DNA of 21,668 nt from a virus, in IMG/VR virus record IMGVR_UViG_3300017770_000209, positions 1 to 21,668 of that record. One strand, 5' to 3'. How positions within the stretch are numbered: position 1 is the first letter of the stretch; every line of letters starts with the position of its first letter. Shown here in pieces: positions 12,351 to 19,087 of the stretch. The notes under the pieces were generated by a model that worked only from the letters and a program-made list of their open reading frames with translations, was not told where the DNA came from and searched no databases. The translations under genes were made by a program, and so were the position numbers.

Positions 12351-13613
12351 CTAAAATGGTTTCTTATCATGCAATCGTGTATCAACACGTGTTGAGAAAC
12401 GCCCGGTTGGCTTGGTAAAAGTTAGCTTAGTTGCACGCACTTCTCCATTTCTGTTCTTAGCAACATTGCAAATGATATCGTCATTGGTTGGATCTACTTC
12501 CTTTTCTCGATGCATGAGAAGCACGCAATCTGCATCTTGTTCTATACTTCCTGACTCACGCAAGTCAGAGAGCATGGGATTGCGGTTAGCACTTTCTAAG
12601 GCACGATTTAATTGAGAAAGGGCAAGCACGGGAACTTCATATTCCATTGCAATTGCTTTCAAGGAACGAGAAATGTGGCTCACCTCTTGCACTCGTGAGT
12701 CATGCCCAGGTGAAGAGAGTAGCTGCAAGTAATCGATTACGATTAAACCAAGCTCGCCTTCAAGCCTTTGCTTGGCAATGAATGCCTCAATACTTTGCAT
12801 GGTGGCTTGGTTATCATCCTTGAATGTAATTGGCCAACCTTGCATTGCTTGCACTTGTGTCTCTAATTTTTGCTTATGACCTGCATTGAGAAACCCCTTG
12901 CCTGTTGGTTTGCGTACACCACTTGCATTGGAAAGTAATCTACCAGCACATTCTGATGATGACATTTCTAAGCTTGCATAGCTTGCTCTTAAACCACGCT
13001 TTGCAGTTTCGTATGTCATTTGTATGGCTAATGCAGACTTTCCTACTCCTGGGCGTGCTGCAAGGACGTACAAGCTACCTTTCTTGAAACCACCGCCAAG
13101 AATAGCATCTAACTTTTCCAAGCCTGTTGGGATTGCTTGCGTGCCACCTGCATCCACTTCAAGAAATTCTGCAAATGCTTCTTTACTTGCTGCACCACAT
13201 GCAACCACGCCTTTGCGTTGAGAAAGTGATTTTGCAATGGTGTTCACAAATGTCTGACTTATCTCTTCTGCTGGTTTACTTGCTTTTAAATCATCATTGG
13301 CTTGCCATAAGGCACGCTCCACACTTCTCGTATTACGATGATCTATCAAATATTCAATGTATCTTTCTATGCCACCTCCTCCAAACTTCTCGCTCAAAAA
13401 GATTACTTCTTGTTTTAGCTCTGGATGTTCTATGATTACATCAATCTCATTGGCAGGTGATAAGCGTAAACACGTTTCAAAGATCGTGGAACGATCCATG
13501 CAGGAGAAGTCATCCTTGGTTAATGCTTCACCTGCTTGTGCGGTGGCTACTCCACTTTCATCATGCAACATGGCGGAGAGAACTGCTTGTTCTGCTAATT
13601 TAACATCAATCAT
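12351..13613 (-). CDS. dnaB: Replicative DNA helicase, DnaB family
   Basis: A 420-residue hexameric 5'-3' helicase. The N-terminal helical domain (about 1-130, EQAVLSAML) is followed by a linker and the RecA-like motor: PTGLEKLDAILGGGFKKGSL, Walker A ARPGVGKS (186-193), SLEMS (214-218), Walker B LIVIDYLQLL (290-299), ALSQLNR (331-337) and SDLRESGSIEQDADCVL (349-365). The length is slightly short of host DnaB (about 450-470). The start overlaps the stop of the RHH/replication protein by eight bases, so the presumed loader and helicase are coupled. No primase domain is attached. Confidence 0.93.
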   Translation of the reverse strand: MIDVKLAEQAVLSAMLHDESGVATAQAGEALTKDDFSCMDRSTIFETCLRLSPANEIDVIIEHPELKQEVIFLSEKFGGGGIERYIEYLIDHRNTRSVERALWQANDDLKASKPAEEISQTFVNTIAKSLSQRKGVVACGAASKEAFAEFLEVDAGGTQAIPTGLEKLDAILGGGFKKGSLYVLAARPGVGKSALAIQMTYETAKRGLRASYASLEMSSSECAGRLLSNASGVRKPTGKGFLNAGHKQKLETQVQAMQGWPITFKDDNQATMQSIEAFIAKQRLEGELGLIVIDYLQLLSSPGHDSRVQEVSHISRSLKAIAMEYEVPVLALSQLNRALESANRNPMLSDLRESGSIEQDADCVLLMHREKEVDPTNDDIICNVAKNRNGEVRATKLTFTKPTGRFSTRVDTRLHDKKPF

Positions 13614-14169
13614 CCGGGTGCTTGGTAGTTACATCAAAATTTAAGCCATGAGTTGAAACAGAATTATTTACCACGTTATCATACCCACCATCATTCAACC
13701 ATGAGTTTGGATGTTTTGCATAATTTCCTTTCTCGTGAAAATGTTGATTGTATTTCTCTGCAACTATCTTTGGGTCAAGCTGTGAAAGATCATCCCAATT
13801 CAATCTGATAGTCTTTACAACTCGTCTTGCAAATTGCTGGTTTTTACATACTTCCCAGAATGCTTGAAACCATGCATGAGTTTCCTCTTTTTTTGCATCC
13901 TTATTTTTAGCCTCTGTATTATTTTTCATTATATCTTTAGATATAATAATATTATCTACACACGTGTGTGCGCGAGGATTGTAATACGGGGGTATTACAT
14001 TGGCATTTTGGATAGTCGGTGCAATGAACTGTGAAATCGCTGCTTTTACGACCTCAGATTTTCTCATTCCTGTAAGCTCACAAAACAACATTAATCGTGC
14101 GTTTGCGGACTCGTTTAATCGGAATGATGTGGTGTAACTTTTTCCTTCTTCTTTATCTTCTTCTGACAT
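13606..14169 (-). CDS. RHH-domain replication protein, possible helicase loader
   Basis: A 187-residue two-part protein. Residues 10-50 (SYTTSFRLNESANARLMLFCELTGMRKSEVVKAAISQFI) look like a ribbon-helix-helix DNA-binding module. After a charged linker, residues 95-175 (HAWFQAFWEVCKNQQFARRVVKTIRLNW ... HPNSWLNDGGYDN) resemble the C-terminal domain of phage replication proteins, which end in a Trp-Leu-Asn-x-Gly-Gly signature and often sit before DnaB. It overlaps the helicase start by eight bases. A DNA-binding helicase loader or replisome organiser is the best guess; this is inference from position and recalled motif. Confidence 0.6.
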   Translation of the reverse strand: MSEEDKEEGKSYTTSFRLNESANARLMLFCELTGMRKSEVVKAAISQFIAPTIQNANVIPPYYNPRAHTCVDNIIISKDIMKNNTEAKNKDAKKEETHAWFQAFWEVCKNQQFARRVVKTIRLNWDDLSQLDPKIVAEKYNQHFHEKGNYAKHPNSWLNDGGYDNVVNNSVSTHGLNFDVTTKHPDD

Positions 14170-14173
14170 ATTT

Positions 14174-14290
14174 TTATGCTCCTATTAATGCTGCTATCCA
14201 TGCCAATATCATCCATGCCCAGGTGATAACTGCTGCTGTAAATATTGCTGTTATTATTATTTTATTCATGATTTTATTAAGTGTATTCAT
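14174..14290 (-). CDS. Small hydrophobic membrane protein (38 aa)
   Basis: ATG 14290 to TAA 14174-14176. The sequence is hydrophobic from residue 11 to the end (IIITAIFTAAVITWAWMILAW), long enough for one long or two short membrane passes, after a Lys/Asn-rich start. It fits exactly between the PD-(D/E)XK gene and the RHH gene. Upstream of the ATG is AACTACAATAAGTTACAC, close to the sequence at 9513-9530. No Shine-Dalgarno is visible. Unknown role. Confidence 0.5.
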   Translation of the reverse strand: MNTLNKIMNKIIITAIFTAAVITWAWMILAWIAALIGA

Positions 14291-14311
14291 GTGTAACTTA
14301 TTGTAGTTAAT

Positions 14312-14746
14312 TTATCGTTTAATGATACTGCTGGCATAGTTTTTTATGCGTTGCACCGGTATCAAGTACGCTTTCTTTGGATGGGTATCTCCCTTGCCTG
14401 TGAATTGACGCAAGGGTGGATTCTGCTCCACAATGAGATCCTTTAATTGTTTTGGAGTGATAAATATAAACTCATCCTTGGTATCAAATATCCACCAATC
14501 TGCGGTGGTGGCCATCAACCCGGATCGCTTGCCATACATCTCGACCTCCACCACGAGATTGCCGGAATAATGAGCCTTCCAATCCTGCTTTACCTCATAG
14601 CCTTGCTTCGTATTGGCTAAGAAGAAATCAAAGCCAGAGAACTTGCCTGGTATGGGTATGGGCTTATGCCCTTTGGATTGGAAGAACTCGATTAATTCGG
14701 CCTCACGCAGCTTTCCAACAGATAGGCTGGTGTCAAACTCAGTCAT
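14312..14746 (-). CDS. PD-(D/E)XK nuclease, Holliday-junction-resolvase-like
   Basis: A 144-residue nuclease. The core is a PD-(D/E)XK fold: Glu17 in the first helix (KLREAELIEFFQSKG), Asp40 (SGFDFFLA), Glu51-Val-Lys53 (GYEVKQDWKAHYSGN) and a following strand LVVEVE, then GLMATTADWWIF, a typical second strand and helix. Small stand-alone enzymes of this kind resolve junctions or nick DNA. It overlaps the RusA gene by eight bases. With RusA frameshifted, this gene may supply the resolvase activity. Confidence 0.7.
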   Translation of the reverse strand: MTEFDTSLSVGKLREAELIEFFQSKGHKPIPIPGKFSGFDFFLANTKQGYEVKQDWKAHYSGNLVVEVEMYGKRSGLMATTADWWIFDTKDEFIFITPKQLKDLIVEQNPPLRQFTGKGDTHPKKAYLIPVQRIKNYASSIIKR

Positions 14747-15076
14747 GGACGCTCACTTCTACCCACGTCTCTTCTTCCTTGTAGGTTTTGACTTTTTCCT
14801 GACTGACTTCGAGGGTGATCGCTTGAGGGTCATCTTCTGGTATAATGTCCGCAGCCCGGAGCGAATCGACAAGGTACTTGACTCCCCCAACAAGGTTGTC
14901 CGGGTCGCAGATTCTGACTCGCTTGGAGATAATGCGGACTCGATGGCGATCATCGCCTCCTTCTGCATTTCTCTCTTCTCTTTGACTCGCGCCCACCGAT
15001 TCATACCCAGAAGTGTGTTCAATGAAGGGGTTCGTTTCTTCACGCACAGCGTTATTTTTTCTCCCTTTTCCATCAC
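14739..15076 (-). CDS. rusA: RusA-family resolvase split across two frames
   Basis: RusA cuts Holliday junctions. The N-terminal half reads well from GTG/ATG 15076/15073, right after the DnaA-IV stop: ITLCVKKRTPSLNTLLGMNR, then a helix to about 14935. The C-terminal half, RICDPDNLVGGVKYLVDSLRAADIIPEDD and VSQEKVKTYKEEETWVEV, is in the frame one base back and ends at 14739. DPDNL holds the catalytic Asp residues. Joined near 14925-14945 the product would be about 115 residues, normal for RusA. The C-terminal frame is also open up to ATG 15086, but its upstream part is not RusA-like. No slippery heptamer is visible, so an indel (mutation or sequence error) is likelier than programmed frameshifting. 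Confidence 0.7.
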
Positions 15077-15555
15077 TAGTTGGCATTTATGTTTCTTCCC
15101 ACCAGGTTAATCTTGGCTGCCATCTCCCTGTCACATTCAAGCAAATCATGAATCTTACTACAGGTGTGGGATATATTGCTATGATTACGATCGAAGACCT
15201 TGCCCAGCTCTTCAACCTTATATCCTTGTTTGCGACTGTAGAAGATTGCACATTGGCGTGCCAAGGACACATCTTGTGTGCGTTTCCTACTTTCTATCTC
15301 CGCAACACTTACACCAAGAGTCTTGGCACATATCTTTTTGATATCATCAATAGAGATCATACATTCTCTGTGTGTATATATAGTGATGTCAGGGTCACTC
15401 TGATTATTCATATCCTCACCTGCCAATGTTGCCACTAATTGCTTCAGTGCTGCATGTAATACCACAACCGCGCCTTCAAAGTTCTGTTGCTCAATATGAT
15501 CTTCAGCATATCCCAGCACTTTATCCATCTCGTTTATTTTCAATCTATTAGCCAT
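15076..15555 (-). CDS. DnaA domain IV-like DNA-binding protein
   Basis: A 159-residue protein without AAA+ ATPase. Residues 66-140 match the DNA-binding domain IV of the bacterial initiator DnaA: SIDDIKKICAKTLGVSVAEIES, then SLARQCAIFYSRKQGYKVEELGKVF, then RNHSNISHTCSKI (123-135), the counterpart of the DHTTVLHA signature that reads DnaA boxes. Residues 1-50 are a separate helical segment that might bind a partner. It lies between the small HTH gene (16-base overlap) and rusA, upstream of dnaB in the same operon. DnaA-box matches at 9284-9304 are candidate targets. It could recruit helicase to the phage origin or compete with host DnaA. Confidence 0.8.
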   Translation of the reverse strand: MANRLKINEMDKVLGYAEDHIEQQNFEGAVVVLHAALKQLVATLAGEDMNNQSDPDITIYTHRECMISIDDIKKICAKTLGVSVAEIESRKRTQDVSLARQCAIFYSRKQGYKVEELGKVFDRNHSNISHTCSKIHDLLECDREMAAKINLVGRNINAN

Positions 15556-15776
15556 TCGTCACTGCTCCTTCCCTCAGTTTTCATCCACTGGTTAATTTCT
15601 CTTTTATCCCATGCAAATCCACGTCCACCTCGGCAGGCCATGCCATCTACTATGTAACAGGTTAATCCTTCATCCGCATGGAATTGATCCAAGGATGTCT
15701 GTGATTTAAACCCAAGTAGTTTAAGTGCTTTCTTGCTGGTAATTAAGTATTTCTTTGCACCTTGATTCCTGCCCAT
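15540..15776 (-). CDS. Small HTH DNA-binding protein (AlpA/excisionase-like)
   Basis: A 78-residue protein with a winged-helix layout: YLITSKKALKLLGFKSQTSLDQF (helix-turn-helix), a short hairpin, then GRGFAWDKREINQWMKTE, the typical end of MerR/AlpA/Xis-type modules. Such proteins regulate promoters or assist excision. Its start overlaps the exonuclease stop (TAATG), so it is not beside the integrase; a regulatory or replication role is as likely as excision. Confidence 0.6.
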   Translation of the reverse strand: MGRNQGAKKYLITSKKALKLLGFKSQTSLDQFHADEGLTCYIVDGMACRGGRGFAWDKREINQWMKTEGRSSDEWLID

Positions 15777-16750
15777 TACGCCACCTTTTGGTTAGCCCAA
15801 CGCAAGGCATTGGAAAATTCATACATCGATATGGTCTGCCTATTACGGATCTTCCTCGTCTCAATATTATGTTCCTTAATTATCTTATAAACATAACTGC
15901 GACTCACACCAAACTTCTCGCTAGTCTTACTAATAGACAAACGATTCTCCGTAAAAGGCGTGCCAAGATTTAATGTTTTAATATCATCGGAATAGCCCGG
16001 CCATACATCGGTACGCAAACATTCACCATAGATTTTAATCGCTTCAAGCACACGGGGTACTTCACGCTCAATATCATTGTTGTCTATATGGTAACATGCA
16101 GTGGCATATGGTTCAGACTTCTCGACAACCAAGAACACAAACTGCTTGGGTCGCTCGCCCATCTGCCTTAATGCAGTCATGTAGAATGCAGCTTGGAATG
16201 CATAGCCAAATTGACGAACGCTCTTAGCAAATCCTTTCTCACTTGCATCCATCGTAGTCTTTAAATCTATGACCATTCCATTCTCGCTATTATACAAGTC
16301 AGGACGAACCTTGCAGGGCGTGCCTTCGATCTCGAAGTATCCTGTATGTTCAGTCTTACTTGCCGGATGGTACAACATCTCTAGTAGCAGTGGATGCATT
16401 CTTGCAGATGCAGCTACCTCCATGCACATATTATAATCAGATTCTGGTAACCAACGCTTGTTTGGTTCTGCTGCTTCCATCTCTGCAAATGCATCTTTGT
16501 ACGCTTTGGTTCTGCTTGAATTGCCATCAATCTCTGTTGGCTTGCATCCAAATTCAATATCAACTAATGCAGGCTCAAGTGTAGCTGTATGTACCAGGCT
16601 GCCATTCAATAGGGCAGGGGTACTTGGCGTGGGGAACTTCATCGAATGCTTCACCTTTGCCGGGCAAGAGCCGAGCAATTGTCTTGCTCGACTCGAACCC
16701 AACGCAGTGTCCGCATGATAGTCTTCGTTGCTAATGTTGGGACGTAACAT
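15776..16750 (-). CDS. RecE/PD-(D/E)XK exonuclease with C-terminal HTH
   Basis: A 324-residue nuclease of the phage recombination type. Start ATG 16750 (MLRPNISNEDYH) lies one base after the SSB stop; the open frame upstream is rejected. Motifs: SSSRARQLL-like start (19-26), GSLVHTATLEP (50-60), VRPDLY with Asp151, VIDLKTT with Asp162 and Lys164, and FGYAFQAAFYM (181-191). These form the catalytic core of the RecE/DUF3799 group, which makes 3' single strands for annealing. Residues 270-295 (RLSISKTSEKFGVSRSYVYKIIKE) add a helix-turn-helix that is unusual for this family. No RecT-like annealing protein is in the window; the SSB gene is upstream in the operon. Confidence 0.85.
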   Translation of the reverse strand: MLRPNISNEDYHADTALGSSRARQLLGSCPAKVKHSMKFPTPSTPALLNGSLVHTATLEPALVDIEFGCKPTEIDGNSSRTKAYKDAFAEMEAAEPNKRWLPESDYNMCMEVAASARMHPLLLEMLYHPASKTEHTGYFEIEGTPCKVRPDLYNSENGMVIDLKTTMDASEKGFAKSVRQFGYAFQAAFYMTALRQMGERPKQFVFLVVEKSEPYATACYHIDNNDIEREVPRVLEAIKIYGECLRTDVWPGYSDDIKTLNLGTPFTENRLSISKTSEKFGVSRSYVYKIIKEHNIETRKIRNRQTISMYEFSNALRWANQKVA

Positions 16751-16751
16751 A

Positions 16752-17327
16752 TCAATAAGGGACTTCGTCCTCGTCCTCCTCAACGGGTGGTTCAAATGCT
16801 GCAAATGGATCTTCACCATCAAATAATGCCGGAAGATTGATTGCCTTTAACTCTGCCTTCACAATAGCTCGCAGATCCTCATCCAACTTTTTGATTGGCT
16901 TTGGATTCATGGCATAAGTTGTCTCCAATCCTTCACCATTCCTGACAACTGAGATGTCGTACTTACGGCAATCACCCCAATCCTCATCATTCGCAAGCTG
17001 TAATAACTCTGATTGTAGTTTAGTCTGCGTCATTTCCAATATCTGCACTTTACTTTCTGCATAATTATAAACCACAAACGCATAAAAACTGCGTGGCTTA
17101 TCCTCAAATGCTTGGGGTGCTTCTTCACCTTCTGCCCAACGGATGGGACGCTTCTTGCCATCCACAACTGCCCAGCCTAACGTTCCACATATAAAGCCTG
17201 GAGTAGGCTTATCATCACTACTTCCGATTATTCGGAACTTATTATCTCCCTGCTGAAACCTCATATAGTTTCCAGCGCCACCACCACCTTCTGAAGGTGC
17301 TTTTATATTACTAGGTAAGAATGCCAT
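16752..17327 (-). CDS. ssb: Phage single-stranded DNA-binding protein
   Basis: A 191-residue protein with a low-complexity start (APSEGGGGAGNYMRF), a core with DNKFRIIGSSDDKPTPGFICGTLGWAVV and RSFYAFVVYNYAESKVQILEMTQ, and an acidic tail (FEPPVEEDEDEVPY). This is the pattern of a phage SSB/gp32-type group in which the tail docks partner enzymes. It is the first gene of the replication-recombination operon, followed after one base by the exonuclease. The promoter should lie in 17328-17396. No Shine-Dalgarno site is seen; the leader is A/T-rich. Confidence 0.75.
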   Translation of the reverse strand: MAFLPSNIKAPSEGGGGAGNYMRFQQGDNKFRIIGSSDDKPTPGFICGTLGWAVVDGKKRPIRWAEGEEAPQAFEDKPRSFYAFVVYNYAESKVQILEMTQTKLQSELLQLANDEDWGDCRKYDISVVRNGEGLETTYAMNPKPIKKLDEDLRAIVKAELKAINLPALFDGEDPFAAFEPPVEEDEDEVPY

Positions 17328-17396
17328 AATATTATTTATTTTATGTTTTTGTATTTTATTGTTGCTTATTGTATTTTGTCATGCTTTTAGAGGTAC
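17328..17396. promoter_or_regulatory. Divergent promoter region with helically phased repeats
   Basis: This gap separates the SSB operon (leftward) and the RHH gene (rightward). TTGTATTTT repeats at 17349-17357 and 17369-17377, 20 bases apart, and TTATTGT at 17357-17363 and 17367-17373, ten bases apart. On the minus strand ATGACA, an 18-base spacer and TAAAAT could be a promoter for ssb. The RHH protein is a natural candidate to bind the repeats. Confidence 0.45.
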
Positions 17397-17606
17397 ATGA
17401 GCAAAACACGTGAAAATCTAACCAAACCCTTGTCCCTACGTTTACACTCTGAAGTGCGTAAAACGATTAAAACAGTTAGTGAGGATACAGGTCTCCTCCA
17501 AGCCCAGCTTTACGACATGGTTCTACGTGCAGCTTGTAAGACGATTCGAGAGAATGATTATTGTTTTGAACTTCCGTTGAAGTTTGAGCTTTCAAAAAAG
17601 AAGTAA
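17397..17606 (+). CDS. Ribbon-helix-helix (Arc/CopG-like) regulator
   Basis: A 69-residue protein. After a basic start, KPLSLRLHSEVRKTIKTVSEDTGLLQAQLYDMVLRAACKTI has one strand and two helices, the ribbon-helix-helix form that binds DNA as a dimer through the paired strand. It is divergent from the SSB operon, and phased repeats lie between them, which suggests control of early replication genes and itself. AGAGGT precedes the start closely. Its 3' half is overlapped by a doubtful minus-strand frame. Confidence 0.65.
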   Translation: MSKTRENLTKPLSLRLHSEVRKTIKTVSEDTGLLQAQLYDMVLRAACKTIRENDYCFELPLKFELSKKK

Positions 17607-17721
17607 GTAATTCCTGCAAGTCTGTAATCTGTACTACACTAGGGCGGTCGGCAAATATCTCGACTGCCCCGTTTTCTTGTATACGAAATTCTATACCATT
17701 AAATACTGCTGTTGTTATCAT
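17476..17721 (-). CDS. Doubtful hypothetical protein (81 aa), overlaps RHH gene
   Basis: The first 45 residues look like a real folded protein (FNGIEFRIQENGAVEIFADRPSVVQITDLQELLTSFLKA), coded by the otherwise empty stretch 17607-17721. The remaining residues are antisense to the RHH gene and look poor. The start is preceded by AACTACAATCAACTACAAATAG, the recurring start motif of this phage. Either the two genes overlap tail to tail by 131 bases or this is an older gene truncated by the RHH gene. Confidence 0.4.
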   Translation of the reverse strand: MITTAVFNGIEFRIQENGAVEIFADRPSVVQITDLQELLTSFLKAQTSTEVQNNNHSLESSYKLHVEPCRKAGLGGDLYPH

Positions 17722-17760
17722 TACTATTTGTAGTTGATTGTAGTTTGAATTATTATTTCT

Positions 17761-17777
17761 GCATATAAGTAATATGC
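17761..17777. repeat. Inverted repeat beside integrase gene, possible attachment or arm site
   Basis: GCATAT-AAGTA-ATATGC is a perfect six-base inverted repeat with a five-base spacer, 16 bases from the integrase stop. Phage attachment sites often lie next to int and consist of such core-type repeats. Nothing else in the sequence confirms this. Confidence 0.3.
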
Positions 17778-17792
17778 ATGGGAGGTTTTTAA

Positions 17793-18791
17793 TTATGCGA
17801 TCTTAGTCGCAGATATAGTAGGTAACCCACTATATATCTGATCCGTCAACTTAGTGTCTGCGTGTCCTAACGCTTTACTTGCCGGATAAATTCCATTGCT
17901 TCGCATCAATCGATGTCCGCAGTATTTTCTTAATAAATGAACAGCATACTTTTCCTTCACGCCACACTCTTCTTTCAAGAATTGTGCAAAGCGCTCACGT
18001 ATTTGTACCTGTTTACAATTCAAGATTAAGTCATTAAAGTCACGCATCTCCATAACCTTGTCCCAAAATGTAGGATCGCATGGCCTATCCTGGAACTCAC
18101 CACCACATTTAGGATTATGAATACGAATGCATTTATTGCCTTCGATGTCCTCATATAAATCACTCCACCTTGCTCGCCTCATCTCTGAGTTACGCAAGCC
18201 AAGGCCATACGCAAGTAAGTAAGCTTTGTAAAAAATTGGTTTGGTATGCTTGATCGATTCGCACTTCTCAATAACCCTGTGAATGTCATTAGTAGGTATA
18301 AATGATTTAACAGGTTGTTGCTTAACCACTGTGGTTGTCCAATTTACCATGTAGGAAGTCTCAATTCCCTGCTCATCATACCATTCGATCATACCACGTG
18401 AGAATAAACTTTTACTTAATTTCAATCTTTGTGCGCCTTCTGGGAAGTTACGCAAAAAATGCTTAGGCAAAATTAATCCACTCTCAGGATGCCTTCCACC
18501 CAAGTACCGGGTATCAAGATCCAAACTCATCTCTAATTTGTCCATGACATACTTAAATGCATTCGCACAATTACGCATCGTCTCATACTTCGGAACATGA
18601 AAAGTGGTGCTTCTACAATCTTTGTATGCAAAAATTAATTCGCTTAAAAGAATTGTCCGTGCAGGTGGCTTCTCATAATTCAGTACAATATTATTAGACA
18701 TAGTTCGTGGGGTTCGGGGTAAATGTCCACGATTATCTAAATCCATTCTGCTTGTGTGTAAAGCATTTACGTCTTTGTTGGCTAAGTGCAT
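17793..18791 (-). CDS. int: Tyrosine recombinase (phage integrase)
   Basis: A 332-residue site-specific recombinase. Catalytic residues: Arg200 (GLGLRNSEMRRARW), His285 and Arg288 (HLLRKYCGHRL), His310 (LGHADTK) and the nucleophile Tyr320 (DQIYSGLP). A Lys near 228 (NPKCGG) fits the beta-hairpin lysine. The N-terminal 160 residues would hold the core- and arm-binding domains. Starts at 18791, at codon 16 or at codon 31 are all possible since none has a Shine-Dalgarno site. The gene is transcribed alone between the structural terminator and the RHH region, and marks the phage as temperate or derived from one. Confidence 0.88.
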   Translation of the reverse strand: MHLANKDVNALHTSRMDLDNRGHLPRTPRTMSNNIVLNYEKPPARTILLSELIFAYKDCRSTTFHVPKYETMRNCANAFKYVMDKLEMSLDLDTRYLGGRHPESGLILPKHFLRNFPEGAQRLKLSKSLFSRGMIEWYDEQGIETSYMVNWTTTVVKQQPVKSFIPTNDIHRVIEKCESIKHTKPIFYKAYLLAYGLGLRNSEMRRARWSDLYEDIEGNKCIRIHNPKCGGEFQDRPCDPTFWDKVMEMRDFNDLILNCKQVQIRERFAQFLKEECGVKEKYAVHLLRKYCGHRLMRSNGIYPASKALGHADTKLTDQIYSGLPTISATKIA

Positions 18792-18830
18792 TTTTTTAAT
18801 TATTTGTTTTAGTGGGTTTTAATACCCCAT

Positions 18831-18893
18831 TGCACTTTCTTTAAGACATGCGTGACATTTCTGAACGAAAGTGCAAGGAATACTATTTTAGTA
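18831..18893. promoter_or_regulatory. Integrase control region with inverted repeats
   Basis: TGCACTTTC (18831-18839) and GAAAGTGCA (18867-18875) form a nine-base inverted repeat 27 bases apart; GAAAGTGCAAGG is shared with 9097-9108. TACTATTTTAGTA at 18881-18893 is a perfect palindrome around a short centre. On the minus strand, TTGTGA, a 16-base spacer and TATACA (near 18895-18925) is a possible promoter. These are likely regulator sites upstream of int. Confidence 0.45.
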
Positions 18894-19007
18894 GATGTAT
18901 AATTCCTTGTCTTGGCATCACAAAAAGCAAAAAATGTTTTTATGTCAAACACATTGTGTATTTTTTTTACCTTCATTAGGTAGCACTAGTAATGCAGTCC
19001 AAAAAAA

Positions 19008-19025
19008 AGCCACCCGGAGGTGGCT
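19008..19025 (-). terminator. Strong rho-independent terminator of the late operon
   Basis: On the minus strand AGCCACC-TCCG-GGTGGCT makes a seven-base-pair GC-rich stem with a stable four-base loop, followed by eight T (plus-strand A run 19001-19008). It lies 63 bases after the stop of the ejection-like gene and insulates it from int. Confidence 0.85.
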
Positions 19026-19087
19026 AGGTGCTGACACTCCTGCCAGCTAACTCAAGGAATTACTACGTCCCTTTTGTAAATGCTAAG

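Noticed and set aside
14739-15086. A single intact 115-aa gene with its own N-terminus
   Set aside because: Only its C-terminal two thirds are RusA-like; the matching N-terminal half lies in the other frame.
14613-15110. 165-aa plus-strand frame
   Set aside because: Antisense shadow of rusA and the PD-(D/E)XK gene; no start signal.
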